DNA of 64,000 nucleotides from Bacillus sp. BP-3 (GTDB lineage: Bacteria > Bacillota > Bacilli > Bacillales > Bacillaceae_G). Shown here piece by piece: positions 36,614 to 45,260 of the stretch; within the stretch, counting starts at the first letter, position 1, and each line of letters starts with the position of its first letter. A model generated the notes under the pieces. The model was not told the origin of the DNA. It made no database searches and saw only the letters and a list, made by a program, of their open reading frames with translations. Location: NCBI RefSeq assembly GCF_028401955.1, contig NZ_JAQOTJ010000004.1, positions 372,001 to 436,000 on the forward strand. The letters run 5' to 3'. The translations under genes were made by a program, and so were the position numbers.

Positions 36614-38143
36614 TTAACATTCTTCTTTAAAATACAGATCAATGTTCATCTTTAAAATTTTCTCTATTTGCTTTTTCTGCTTTTCTGCTTGTACTTTTTC
36701 AGATAGAGCTGACCGCTTACAGTAAGTATAAAAATCAAGCCCACCTTCTCTTTTTACAATACGGACGGATTCGATAAGATTGCGATTCGTTACATTTAAC
36801 GCTGCTGAAAATTGCAAAACTGACCCTAATAATCGGATTTTTCTTTGTTCGTCTTTTTCAAACCAACCTACGAACGGTTCGATGCATTGTTTAAACAACA
36901 ATTTCGATTTATAAGATGCAATTAATGCTAATTTAATTCGTTCTTTATGCATCATGCCATCTATCGTTTTATTTGCTAATAAATAAAACGTATGCTGTCT
37001 GCTTGACTCTTCATCAATATATTTTCCAATATTAAATACTTTTGCCGCTCTATGTAGCGCAGTCCAATCTTCTTTCTCGAAAGAAATAACCCCATTTTTT
37101 TCTAACTCTTTACAAATTATCGTCGCATTTTTTATAAGCTGTATCACAATGCTCATGTCCATCTCATATTCATGAGCAAGTAAGTGTAAGCTTTCTTCCA
37201 CTACATTTGGATAATAAGTAATTCCAAGTGAACGAACTAATTCTTCATAAAATACACCTTCGCGTAGTCCCTTTCTACTTAATACAAAGGACGGGGCTTC
37301 TACGATAGTTGTTAACATCCTAAACACTTCTAATGCCGGAATAATAGTATCTGCGCGATCTTTAGCAAGCCCCTCTAACTTTTGCAATTCTATAAAGGAC
37401 AGTCTTAATAAATGTTCATGCACATATTCAATATCAGTTGGCTTCATCTTATATAAATGCAATCCAGAAATTGGATAAGAAATTAGATTCTGGTGAATAT
37501 TCACCATATTCCGTGCACTACCTCCAATTGCAATTAACGGTAATTTTTTACTTTTAAGCCACGAAAGAGATTGAAACTGATACCATAAATAGCTTCTTAA
37601 TTCTTCAAGTTCTTCTGAAGTTGGTGTATCATTTCGAAAAAATTGTTGTTTTAACGACAGCGCGCCGAACGGAAAACTATGATAGTTTACAATTTCTCGA
37701 TTTTGAAAATACGTAATTTCTGTACTTCCTCCTCCAATATCAACAGTAATCCCTTCCGTGAAAGAGGTAGAGTTTGTAACAGTTATATATCCATACCGCG
37801 CTTCTTCATATTCTGACAATACTCGAAGCTTAAAATCAGTATACCTTTCAACAAGACGTTTAATTTCCATTTGATTTTCAGCCTGCCGAACTGTTGCCGT
37901 TGCTACGCACAATACTTTATGTAACTGATGAAACCGCGTGCTTTCTTGAAATTGTAACAAAGTATGTAATAATATTTGAATTCCTTCTTCGTTTAGGACA
38001 CCATCTACTAAATAATTCCGTAAACGAGCAGCTACCTTTGTATTTTCAATCTCTTTATAAAAGCCACCACTTTGTTTTTCATAAATAACTAATCTCATTG
38101 TGTTCGATCCGATATCAATAATTCCATATTGGTTTTTCAACAC
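36614..38143 (-). CDS. ppx: Exopolyphosphatase / Ppx-GppA phosphatase
   Basis: A 509-residue actin-fold (ASKHA) phosphatase. N-terminal GIIDIGSNTMRLVIYE and TVDIGGGSTEITYF are the phosphate loops; the acidic EEARYG region and an HD-like C-terminal domain follow. It degrades polyphosphate and perhaps pppGpp. GTG 38143 is preferred because the AAAGGA site directly overlaps the ATG at 38152 and lies 8 bases before the GTG; the longer start adds three residues. Partner of ppk. Confidence 0.92.
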   Translation of the reverse strand: MLKNQYGIIDIGSNTMRLVIYEKQSGGFYKEIENTKVAARLRNYLVDGVLNEEGIQILLHTLLQFQESTRFHQLHKVLCVATATVRQAENQMEIKRLVERYTDFKLRVLSEYEEARYGYITVTNSTSFTEGITVDIGGGSTEITYFQNREIVNYHSFPFGALSLKQQFFRNDTPTSEELEELRSYLWYQFQSLSWLKSKKLPLIAIGGSARNMVNIHQNLISYPISGLHLYKMKPTDIEYVHEHLLRLSFIELQKLEGLAKDRADTIIPALEVFRMLTTIVEAPSFVLSRKGLREGVFYEELVRSLGITYYPNVVEESLHLLAHEYEMDMSIVIQLIKNATIICKELEKNGVISFEKEDWTALHRAAKVFNIGKYIDEESSRQHTFYLLANKTIDGMMHKERIKLALIASYKSKLLFKQCIEPFVGWFEKDEQRKIRLLGSVLQFSAALNVTNRNLIESVRIVKREGGLDFYTYCKRSALSEKVQAEKQKKQIEKILKMNIDLYFKEEC

Positions 38144-38152
38144 TCTCGTCAT

Positions 38153-38468
38153 CCTTTTCTTCGTATCATTATATTGTTAATTTACATTACAATACTCTTC
38201 CACAGTGGTATAAGAGCTCCTAAATGAATTCATAAAAAAGCCTTCCCATTTTTTCTCTCAATTAAATAAAAGTATTGACTTACTAAAAAAAGATATAACT
38301 ATATAAATTCTTTTTCATTTTTCAATTTGTATTTATCTATTATACAGAATAGTTGTTTTTTGTCACAACATTGCTTTAATATTGAAAATACAAAAATTAG
38401 CTTTCTACATAGAAAAATTGCTAACTTTTATTGAATTATGATAATGTAGACAGGAAAGGAGTGCTAAG
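38153..38468. other. Divergent ppx-ykyB intergenic region
   Basis: AT-rich; no gene, repeat or clear operator seen. It should hold both promoters. Confidence 0.5.
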
Positions 38469-38927
38469 ATGAAATCTTCACAACCCCAGTCTCGTTCCTA
38501 TAACCAATTTTCGGTTCATCAACTTGCTGAAGCAATTTTCAGTGTCAACCGACATGCAAAATCTGCTACAGATCCGAAATATTTATACTGGTTAAAAAAA
38601 ACAGCTTTAGAACGATTAATTGTAGAAAAACAAGCTACGAAAGAAGGTTTACATTTTTCTAAAAATCCACGGTTTAGTCAGCAACAATCTGACGTCCTTG
38701 TCCGAGCAGGTAATTATTACTTCCATATCCCTCCTACGAAAGACGATTTTCGTAGCCTTCCACATCTCGGCAACCTTGATTGTGCATATCGAAACCCAAA
38801 AACCCATCTATCCTTAACCTCTGCCAAAAAAATGCTCCAGCAGTATATTGGAAAAGAAGCATTTCAACAAGAAAAAAAGTTAAGCGAACCAACCCCTTGG
38901 TATCGTCGGACTTACACAAAAAAATAA
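38469..38927 (+). CDS. ykyB: YkyB family protein
   Basis: A 152-residue basic protein with FSVHQLAEAIFSVNRHAKSA and a C-terminal YRRTYTKK end, matching the YkyB family by length and composition. No known activity. AAAGGAG lies 8 bases before ATG 38469. It ends within a strong terminator shared with the convergent ykyA-like gene. Confidence 0.85.
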   Translation: MKSSQPQSRSYNQFSVHQLAEAIFSVNRHAKSATDPKYLYWLKKTALERLIVEKQATKEGLHFSKNPRFSQQQSDVLVRAGNYYFHIPPTKDDFRSLPHLGNLDCAYRNPKTHLSLTSAKKMLQQYIGKEAFQQEKKLSEPTPWYRRTYTKK

Positions 38928-38966
38928 AGAAGCTTTGGCCCAAACGGCCAAAGCTTCTTTATTTTT
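38922..38966. terminator. Bidirectional terminator between ykyB and the ykyA-like gene
   Basis: A perfect 19-bp stem (arms 38922-38940 and 38946-38964), overlapping both stop codons. Confidence 0.95.
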
Positions 38967-39618
38967 TATCTTCTTTTAATTTAATGTTTGCTTGCTTATA
39001 GAAAGCTAGTTTTTCATCATTATATTGCTTTGTATATTCATTAAATTTATTTTTCGGAGCATCAATCTCTTGATAAGATTGATTTACAGCTTTTACTTTT
39101 TCACTAATCGCTTTCAATTTTTCATCCTTCGATTGCAACATCGTATATAATTCTTTTTCTAGTTTTAAGGATTTTTTATAACTATCATACATCTTTTTAA
39201 AAGCATCATAACGGCCTTTATATGAATCTTGTACTTTCTTTGCTTGTTCTTGTAACTTTTTATCTTTAAGATCCTTTACATATTTATCAACATCTTTTGT
39301 TTCTGCTTGCGCTTTATCTAACGTTTCTTTCTCTTTATCTAACACTTTTTCACGGTCAGTAACGCTTTTTACTGCTTGATCTACCTTCTCTTTTACCACT
39401 TGATTGTTATCTTTTCCGTCTTTTACAACCTGGTTATATAATTCTTGCCCTTGCTTTTCTAATGTTTCTAATGTTTTCGCATCTTCAAAAATTGTTTTTT
39501 CTTTTTTTGCAGCATTCTCAAATGCTACATACAACTCTTCTTCTGGTTTAGGTCCGAAGCAACCTGCAAGTAAACTCATTGATATAGCTGTTACTATTGC
39601 TACTTTTTTATATTTCAA
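38959..39618 (-). CDS. YkyA-like cell-wall-binding lipoprotein
   Basis: A 219-residue lipoprotein: basic start, hydrophobic stretch and lipobox SLLAGC, with lipidation at about Cys20. The mature part is Lys/Glu-rich and almost wholly coiled coil (for example KVLDKEKETLDKAQAETKDV). The pattern matches the YkyA family. TTG 39618 is preferred over TTG 39624, which is only 2 bases from AGGAGG. It lies 11 bases downstream of a polysaccharide deacetylase, suggesting an envelope role. Confidence 0.82.
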   Translation of the reverse strand: MKYKKVAIVTAISMSLLAGCFGPKPEEELYVAFENAAKKEKTIFEDAKTLETLEKQGQELYNQVVKDGKDNNQVVKEKVDQAVKSVTDREKVLDKEKETLDKAQAETKDVDKYVKDLKDKKLQEQAKKVQDSYKGRYDAFKKMYDSYKKSLKLEKELYTMLQSKDEKLKAISEKVKAVNQSYQEIDAPKNKFNEYTKQYNDEKLAFYKQANIKLKEDKK

Positions 39619-39635
39619 CTTCAATTCCTCCTATT

Positions 39636-40454
39636 TTATATACGATTATCATGCCAAAAATTTAATGAAAAATGATTTGCTTCATCGTATACTTCAAAGT
39701 CGTATCCTTTTTTACGAAGATCATCAATGATTGTTTGCAAAGCTTCCACTGTTTGCTTCTTTTCATGCATTAAAACGACTTCTCGTTCTTTATTAACATG
39801 AGGAACAACATTTTGAATGACCCCATTAGGATTTCCTGGTAACTTCCAATCTAAAGAATCAACTGTCCAATCCCATTCTTTCATACCAACAGAAGTCATT
39901 TGATCACGCAAAGCTTGAGTAAGACCCGGCATACTTCCATATGGACAACGAACAAGATTCGGATGAATACCTGTTACCTCTTTCATAATATCCTGAGCCT
40001 GTTTCATTTCCTCAACAAACTTACCTTCTTTATACAGTTTGTTATAATTATGCGTCATACTATGAACACCCGGATAATGCCCCTCTTTTACTAAACGCTT
40101 TACACTATCCTTATGAGCTGGAATATTCCCACCAATCATAAAGAATGTTGCCTTTATATTATTCTTCTTTAAAATATCTAATAGTTCCTTTTGATATTCA
40201 CTTGGACCATCATCAAATGTTAAGTATACTATTTTACGCATTTGACCGTTATACTTTTCTGGCACTTCTTTTTTCATCTCTACTTTAGGTTGTTCACTTG
40301 CAAACTGAACAGTATTTTCTTGATTCGCAACTGCTTTTGCAGGAGAAGTAATGGATTGAAACATAAAAAACCCTGCCGCTACAACACAAATTGCAATAAT
40401 AGCAATACCCAACCGTTTAATCATTGTAGAGCGACGGTTCGTAACGTCTACCAT
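39636..40454 (-). CDS. Polysaccharide deacetylase (NodB domain), membrane-anchored
   Basis: A 272-residue protein with an N-terminal membrane anchor (LGIAIIAICVVAAGFFMF) and a NodB carbohydrate esterase 4 domain. All five motifs are visible: TFDDGPS, the HSMTH metal site, RCPYGS, DWTVDSLDWK and a C-terminal VLMHE. Likely acts on peptidoglycan GlcNAc outside the membrane; B. cereus-group strains have many such enzymes. GAAAGGAA lies 8 bases before ATG 40454. Co-transcribed with the YkyA-like lipoprotein. Confidence 0.92.
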   Translation of the reverse strand: MVDVTNRRSTMIKRLGIAIIAICVVAAGFFMFQSITSPAKAVANQENTVQFASEQPKVEMKKEVPEKYNGQMRKIVYLTFDDGPSEYQKELLDILKKNNIKATFFMIGGNIPAHKDSVKRLVKEGHYPGVHSMTHNYNKLYKEGKFVEEMKQAQDIMKEVTGIHPNLVRCPYGSMPGLTQALRDQMTSVGMKEWDWTVDSLDWKLPGNPNGVIQNVVPHVNKEREVVLMHEKKQTVEALQTIIDDLRKKGYDFEVYDEANHFSLNFWHDNRI

Positions 40455-40547
40455 TCTATCATTTCCTTTCTATTTTTCTATACATCTTTACTTTTTTCAT
40501 TTTACACAGCATAAATAAATCGACGCAATATATAAATGCAAATTGAA

Positions 40548-40640
40548 GAACGACATAAAAAACCCATTCTTTTTATATTGACAAGAGCATCTAGCCATTG
40601 GCAGCGGCTTATATGTTGAAAACTCAAAATGAATTTATAT
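40548..40640 (+). repeat. Family B repeat, internally deleted copy
   Basis: ACGACATAAAAAACCCATTC, GAGCATCTAGCCATTGGCAGC and TATGTTGAAAACTCAAAATG match the two ends of family B; the central 70-80 bases are absent. Confidence 0.65.
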
Positions 40641-40677
40641 AATACATGCCGTTTATTTTCAAAACGTCTTCAAAAGG

Positions 40678-40711
40678 AAAAGTGTAGAGGTCTTTCCAAC
40701 TCTACACTTTT
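40678..40711 (-). terminator. Orphan terminator, probably of the GGDEF-like pseudogene
   Basis: A perfect 12-bp stem (AAAAGTGTAGAG paired with CTCTACACTTTT), 186 bases past the pseudogene end, with T run on the minus strand. Confidence 0.7.
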
Positions 40712-40896
40712 AATAAGAAATCATTGTGCAAAATGTACTGATACGTCCATCATTAATTATATGATGATTAACTATATTTTTAAAGGGGGTTGTTACAAAA
40801 TACACAATATATTGTAACAAAATTGCAAAAAATGTTTCGAAATAATAATGTTTTAATCCCTCTTATTTGTATGTCTCTATTTTAATATAACCTCGT

Positions 40897-41168
40897 TTAC
40901 ACTAGTTCTAACAGCTCCTCAAATGAATCTCCTTCTAATGGATATATTGCGCTACCAAACATAAATGTGATGTGCACAATATCAACTTGCCACACATTTG
41001 TAAAATTTTTAGTAATTCGATTCATTAATGCCGATTCTTCATATCTCCCTGCAGTTATTACATATTTATTTTCTTTTCAGTATGTTATAACATCCGTTTT
41101 TCGCACTAATGTTTGTTCTATCCTTAAAATGATTTACTCCAGTTTTGATTCTAAAATACTACTCTTCA
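40897..41168 (-). pseudogene. Remnant of a GGDEF-like (diguanylate-cyclase-type) gene
   Basis: The minus strand has a readable C terminus: AGRYEESALMNRI, then VDIVHITFMFGSAIYPLEGD and SFEELLELV before TAA 40897. The SAIYP-EGDSFEELL pattern is that of the last part of a GGDEF domain. Upstream in the same frame, IILRIEQTLVRKTDVITY is followed by TGA, and ILESKLE by TAA, so the frame is broken by at least two nonsense changes. No start or ribosome site was found. Confidence 0.6.
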
Positions 41169-41249
41169 ATTATTATGTGTCACTATGTAACTGTTGCTTT
41201 TCTATTAAATAAAAAATGGTAACTACTCAGTCACTCTATGAAAAAACGA

Positions 41250-41420
41250 TAGAAAAGCATTTTTTTAAATGGTCGAGAGAGACTGGCTATGTATAGGAGC
41301 GGTCAGGGCTTTTTCCTGCCACGCACAAAGTTTGAAAACAAAGAAAGATAGCAAGATGTAAGTCCATTTTTATCTTCATGGCAGCAACCTATACGCTGAA
41401 AAATGAAAATAACTTTCTAT
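41250..41420 (+). repeat. Family B repeat, near full-length copy
   Basis: Ordered blocks GACTGGCTATGTATAGGAGC, GGTCAGGGC, CTGCCACGCACAAAG, AAAGATAGCAAGATG, CATGGCAGCAACC and ACGCTGAAAAATG align with the copy at 29005. Confidence 0.75.
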
Positions 41421-41592
41421 AATAAAGAGGCGTATTTTCACTGGAATAATCCCCCTTACCAAACTTCTAAATGACATGTATGGCTGAGTTGTTTCAAAAA
41501 ATGTGCCTACAAATACTATAAGCTTGTATTTCTTTCATTTCTATTTTCATATACATATTATATAAAACATATAACATAAGGAGGGACATATC

Positions 41593-41823
41593 ATGAAAAC
41601 AGAAAACTTCTCCGACATTATCCGTTTTCTTACTGGGTTTCTTTTATCATTAAAGCTATTATTTGAATCATTTGGGTTACATTTCATTTCAAATGGACAA
41701 ATCGATGCAATTGTCAATGTTGCCTCTTTTTTATTTATCTTATACTTCGGATACAAAAATAACTATTTAGGAAAAAAAGGACTCAAACAAAAAGAACTTT
41801 TGAAAAAACACAAACTCCACTAA
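41593..41823 (+). CDS. Orphan phage holin-like protein
   Basis: A 76-residue protein with two hydrophobic segments (about residues 10-30 and 39-55) separated by NGQIDAI, and a strongly basic tail (KKGLKQKELLKKHK). This is the layout of small phage holins. GGAGGG lies 6-7 bases before ATG 41593. No endolysin or other phage gene is near. It could be a domesticated or leftover phage gene, or a holin-like export factor. Confidence 0.65.
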   Translation: MKTENFSDIIRFLTGFLLSLKLLFESFGLHFISNGQIDAIVNVASFLFILYFGYKNNYLGKKGLKQKELLKKHKLH

Positions 41824-42124
41824 TGAAGGGACGCTTTTACTAAAAACTGTTCTTCATACTCATAGGATAGATTTTAGAACCTCCCTATAAGAGAAAACTG
41901 AAAACATGTTAGATCGTCATAAAAGAAGGGAATTATCCATTATACATGGACAATTTCCTTCTTCACCTATTTATACTTATATATAAATACACTTTAATTT
42001 CCCCACATACTATACAAAAGAAAACATGACCTGTACTTTTATTCACCCTTGCAGCTAGATGTGAAGATCCTAACCGCTTCCATACATAATGAAATGTTCT
42101 CGTCCACCTAAAAAGAAAACATCT
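41824..42124. other. Intergenic region with a terminator and a family B fragment
   Basis: Holds the holin-gene terminator (41923-41962) and a partial inverted family B copy (42022-42135). No gene was seen. Confidence 0.5.
41923..41962 (+). terminator. Probable terminator after the holin-like gene
   Basis: An 18-bp stem with two wobble or mismatched pairs (AAGAAGGGAATTATCCAT with ATGGACAATTTCCTTCTT), about 100 bases past the stop. Confidence 0.55.
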
Positions 42125-42135
42125 TCATGTCGCTT
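42022..42135 (-). repeat. Family B repeat, partial inverted copy
   Basis: CTAACCGCTTCCATACATAATG, TGTTCTCGTCCACCTAAAAAG and CTTCATGTCG correspond to the family B left half read on the minus strand. Confidence 0.6.
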
Positions 42136-42649
42136 TTATCAGCATAGCCTCCTTTGTTTGCAATGGTCCATACACTTGGTTATTATGTTGAAATGTATAC
42201 GTGGCACAAAGAGGCAAAGAAGATGGTAAACTGTTACGCTCAGCTTTTACTCGCCATACTAAACGTACTTTTTCTTTCGGTAATAAGTTATCTATACGCC
42301 ACCGAACAAGCTGAAACAGAAATTCATTTTCCCCATTATTGGATGTTAAAGTATTTGGTACATACGATAACTGATCTCTAATCATATGACTGACAAATAT
42401 GCGAGAAACAGCCTCTTCCCCCTGATTATCTATCTCAATTTGAATTGCAATTATATCTTGAATTTCATAATAAACAGTGTTTGAAAACGAAGAGTGTTGT
42501 TTCATATCGCACACGGTAAGTGTTGCTTCTATACGAGGGATATATTGCTTATAAACTAAATCTTTGTCCGTACTCCCTGACCATAAAGTAGGTTGTATAC
42601 TCAAAGTAAACTTATTTTGTTTTTCTAACTCACCACAATCTTTCACCAT
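42125..42649 (-). CDS. DUF11-like repeat-domain protein
   Basis: A 174-residue beta-rich protein. The segment YYEIQDIIAIQIEIDNQGEEA followed by FVSHMIRDQLSYVPNTLT and a C-terminal WRIDNLLPKEKVRLVWRVKA has the order seen in DUF11/conserved-repeat domains (Ig-like modules often on the cell or spore surface). No signal peptide is visible, which in this genus would fit a spore-surface protein. GAGGTG lies 7 bases before ATG 42649. The family call is by pattern. Confidence 0.6.
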   Translation of the reverse strand: MVKDCGELEKQNKFTLSIQPTLWSGSTDKDLVYKQYIPRIEATLTVCDMKQHSSFSNTVYYEIQDIIAIQIEIDNQGEEAVSRIFVSHMIRDQLSYVPNTLTSNNGENEFLFQLVRWRIDNLLPKEKVRLVWRVKAERNSLPSSLPLCATYTFQHNNQVYGPLQTKEAMLIKAT

Positions 42650-42716
42650 ACAAATTCACCTCATTCTCATATTAAATGTATAGCTCTCTTACTTCTGCCA
42701 TTAACAGTACCAAAAA

Positions 42717-42770
42717 TTCATCCCACTATTCGTGGGCAATAAGACCCCACTGATTAAAGTTTCACTTTAT
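42717..42770 (-). repeat. Family A repeat, short copy (54 bp)
   Basis: Minus strand: ATAAAGTGAAACTTTAATCAG ... TTGCCCACGAATAGTGGGATGAA. The right boundary is TTCAT, not TTTAT. Its terminal hairpin CCCAC/GTGGG differs from the CCCG/CGGG of the 29217 copy by a paired change. Confidence 0.8.
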
Positions 42771-42818
42771 ACTCTTTACTTTATATAGTATTCGATAAAC
42801 AAAGGAAAAAAACATTCT

Positions 42819-42849
42819 AAAAAAGCTGCACATTATGTACAGCTTTTTC
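42819..42849. terminator. Free-standing hairpin with T run
   Basis: AAAAAGCTGCA pairs with TACAGCTTTTT (one mismatch) around a short loop. No adjacent gene ends here; it may protect the MFS promoter from read-through. Confidence 0.55.
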
Positions 42850-42968
42850 TTGTATTTCTTTATTCTCTACTAACTCCAAGTAAAAACTCTCCTATTGATA
42901 AAAATATGTAATCTTCGACTAAAAGATTCATACAGACGGCAAAATAATTTTACTAAATGAAATTATTT

Positions 42969-42996
42969 GTGATTTAGTCAATTTTGACTATAATAT
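42969..42996 (+). promoter_or_regulatory. MFS gene promoter with embedded operator
   Basis: TTGTGA (42969-42974) and TATAAT (42991-42996) are 16 bases apart. The spacer holds a perfect inverted repeat TAGTCAA-TT-TTGACTA (42977-42992), the size of a MarR-type site. Transcription should start near 43003. Confidence 0.55.
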
Positions 42997-43000
42997 AATT

Positions 43001-43059
43001 TATCCCGTTCTAGCCATCAGAAGGGATGAGAACATACTAATAGAAGTTTCACTTTATTA
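43001..43059 (-). repeat. Family A repeat, diverged copy forming the MFS mRNA leader
   Basis: TTTAT at 43001-43005 and 43055-43059 bound 59 bp. Minus strand begins AAAGTGAAACTTCTATTAG and ends ACGGGATAAA. On the plus strand GTTCT/AGAAC with CATC/GATG forms a hairpin. It ends 11 bases before the MFS ribosome site. Confidence 0.75.
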
Positions 43060-43083
43060 TTGGTGTACAAAGGAGGGCTATGC

Positions 43084-44619
43084 TTGGAGGAACAAATAAC
43101 TCAAAAGCAAGCAAGTAATACAAAGTTCGTTGTAACTGGATTGTTACTTGGAATATTATTAGCAGCAATGGATAATACAATTGTTGCTACTGCAATGGCT
43201 ACCATTGTAGGTGATTTAGGCGGATTTGATAAGTTTGTATGGGTTACTTCTGCCTATATGGTAGCTACTATGGCTGGGATGCCTATTTTTGGAAAACTAT
43301 CAGATATGTACGGACGTAAACGTTTTTACATAGGAGGATTGCTTCTCTTTTTAATTGGTTCAATGCTTTGCGGCACTGCCAATAGTATTGAACAATTAAG
43401 TATATACCGCGCCATTCAAGGTATTGGCGGAGGCGCTCTTATGCCAATTGCCTTTACAATTATGTATGATATTTTCCCAGCAGAAAAACGAGGTAAAATG
43501 ACAGGACTATTTGGAGCTGTTTTTGGAACATCAAGCGTGTTTGGACCGCTTCTAGGTGCGTATATTACCGACTATATTAGTTGGCACTGGGTATTTTATA
43601 TTAATATTCCATTAGGGATTGTTTCGCTATTTTTTATTACAAAATACTACAAAGAATCTCTACAATATAATAAACAAAAAATTGATTGGGCAGGTGCCAT
43701 TACTTTAATTATTGGTATCGTTTCTCTCATGTTTGCTTTAGAACTTGGTGGTAAAAAATACGACTGGGATTCAAGTGTAATTATTAGCCTATTTGCTACA
43801 TTTGCTGTTATGCTTATTATCTTTTTCTTTATTGAACGAAAAGTGGCGGAACCGATTATTTCCTTCCATTTATTCCGAAAACGTTTATTTGCAGCAAGTC
43901 AAGGCGTTGCTTTCTTCTATGGTGCAACGTTTATTATTTGTACAGTCTATATTCCAATTTTCGTACAAGGTGTTCTTGGTGGATCTGCAGCAAACGCTGG
44001 ACTTATTTTAACGCCAATGATGGTAGGATCTGTTATCGGAAGCCAAATAGGCGGACAGTTAACAACGCGTACAAGCTATCGTAACATAATGACGATCTCT
44101 GGTATTTTCTTTATTCTTGGTATGTATTTATTAAGTACATTAACAATAGATACCTCACGGACAATGGTAACAGTCTTTATGATTTTAGCTGGATTTGGCG
44201 TTGGATTTTCCTTCTCTGTCCTAAGTATGGCTTCTATTCATAATTTAAGTATGAGAGAACGCGGCTCTGCAACATCAACAAACTCTTTCTTCCGTTCACT
44301 TGGTATGACGCTTGGCATAACAATTTTTGGTACCATTCAAAATCATGCATTTACAGATAAACTAAAATCTATTTTCCCGCCAGAATTAGCAAAAATGGCT
44401 CCAAAAGGCGGCGATACAAGTTTCTTATTATCTCCAAATGCTACTGAAAAAATACCAACAGAAATTTTACATGGCATTAAAGATGCGCTAGCAAACTCTA
44501 TCGCTGACACATTTTTATGGGCACTTATTCCTGCATCGCTTAGCATTATATGCATCTTATTTATGGGAAAAGACCGATTAGTTGCACCAACAAACAAGAA
44601 ACAAAAACAAGTGAGTTAA
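43084..44619 (+). CDS. MFS drug-exporter family protein (DHA2, 14 TM)
   Basis: A 511-residue EmrB/QacA-type proton antiporter with about 14 membrane helices. Motif A is GKLSDMYGRKRFY (about residues 70-82), motif C-like GAVFGTSSVFGPLLGA (about 145-160), and the N-terminal D1-type motif is LAAMDNTIVATAM. Start is TTG 43084 with AAAGGAGGG 6 bases upstream; the in-frame codons before it lack a site. A palindrome in its promoter suggests repression by a MarR- or TetR-type protein. Substrate unknown. Confidence 0.88.
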   Translation: MEEQITQKQASNTKFVVTGLLLGILLAAMDNTIVATAMATIVGDLGGFDKFVWVTSAYMVATMAGMPIFGKLSDMYGRKRFYIGGLLLFLIGSMLCGTANSIEQLSIYRAIQGIGGGALMPIAFTIMYDIFPAEKRGKMTGLFGAVFGTSSVFGPLLGAYITDYISWHWVFYINIPLGIVSLFFITKYYKESLQYNKQKIDWAGAITLIIGIVSLMFALELGGKKYDWDSSVIISLFATFAVMLIIFFFIERKVAEPIISFHLFRKRLFAASQGVAFFYGATFIICTVYIPIFVQGVLGGSAANAGLILTPMMVGSVIGSQIGGQLTTRTSYRNIMTISGIFFILGMYLLSTLTIDTSRTMVTVFMILAGFGVGFSFSVLSMASIHNLSMRERGSATSTNSFFRSLGMTLGITIFGTIQNHAFTDKLKSIFPPELAKMAPKGGDTSFLLSPNATEKIPTEILHGIKDALANSIADTFLWALIPASLSIICILFMGKDRLVAPTNKKQKQVS

Positions 44620-44748
44620 CATTCCTCGTATTTGTAAAATGTTATTGATCATGCTTCTACTCCACTTTAATAGCTAAAACAACTATATAAGGATGCAAAA
44701 GTAGGAAAACTTTCAGAAATCAATCCAGAATCAGACTAATAAATATAT

Positions 44749-44776
44749 AAACAGTCACCGAGAGTGACTGTTTTTT
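44749..44776 (+). terminator. Terminator after the MFS gene
   Basis: A perfect 10-bp stem (AAACAGTCAC paired with GTGACTGTTT) with a 5-base loop and T run, 130 bases past the stop. Confidence 0.8.
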
Positions 44777-44881
44777 CTATTTATAAAAACGGATTTTCTG
44801 AAGCGGTTTTTCCCATTTTTCTTTTTTGTAACCTCTCTCCTTTTTCATTACAATACAAATATATAAAGGAGGCGAGATCTT

Positions 44882-45157
44882 ATGAAAGGTCATTTAATTA
44901 AACAATACGGATTCTCCGTATACTACCATTCCAATTTACAAAAGCAAAGTTTATACATACTAATGCTTCGAAGCGAAATCGCTTTTCAGTCCCATTCATT
45001 ACACCCCAATGAGCAACTTGAACTACTATCCTATGACCGATTACTCTTTCATCACGCTCGCGATATATATAAACGAATACAGTGTTCCTACTCTATTTTT
45101 TCACATACATATCCACGATCACATTGGTGGTGGCATTTAGAAAATTTTTTGTTTTAA
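44882..45157 (+). CDS. Uncharacterised 91-residue protein
   Basis: Starts MKGHLIKQYGFSVYYHSNLQ; rich in His, Tyr and Leu, with a Trp-rich end (HWWWHLENFLF). AAAGGAGGCG lies 8 bases before ATG 44882. No membrane segment or known motif. Lies between the MFS gene and the metE riboswitch. I do not recognise it; the strong ribosome site is the main support. Confidence 0.55.
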   Translation: MKGHLIKQYGFSVYYHSNLQKQSLYILMLRSEIAFQSHSLHPNEQLELLSYDRLLFHHARDIYKRIQCSYSIFSHTYPRSHWWWHLENFLF

Positions 45158-45260
45158 TAAATCAAATATCTTATTTTTAAAAATAGTGGACATTTTTCGA
45201 AAATTTATGATAAAATCTGTTTCAATATCATATCCGCTAGTTACATTCCTTTCCAAAAGG

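Larger units (their letters stand above)
40455..41592. other. 1.1-kb region with repeats and a decayed gene
   Basis: Contains family B fragments (40548-40640 and 41250-41420), an orphan terminator (40678-40711) and a GGDEF-like pseudogene (40897-41168). No intact gene. Confidence 0.7.
42650..43083. other. Intergenic region with two family A copies and the MFS promoter
   Basis: Contains family A copies at 42717-42770 and 43001-43059, a terminator-like hairpin (42819-42849) and a palindromic operator in the MFS promoter. No gene. Confidence 0.7.
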
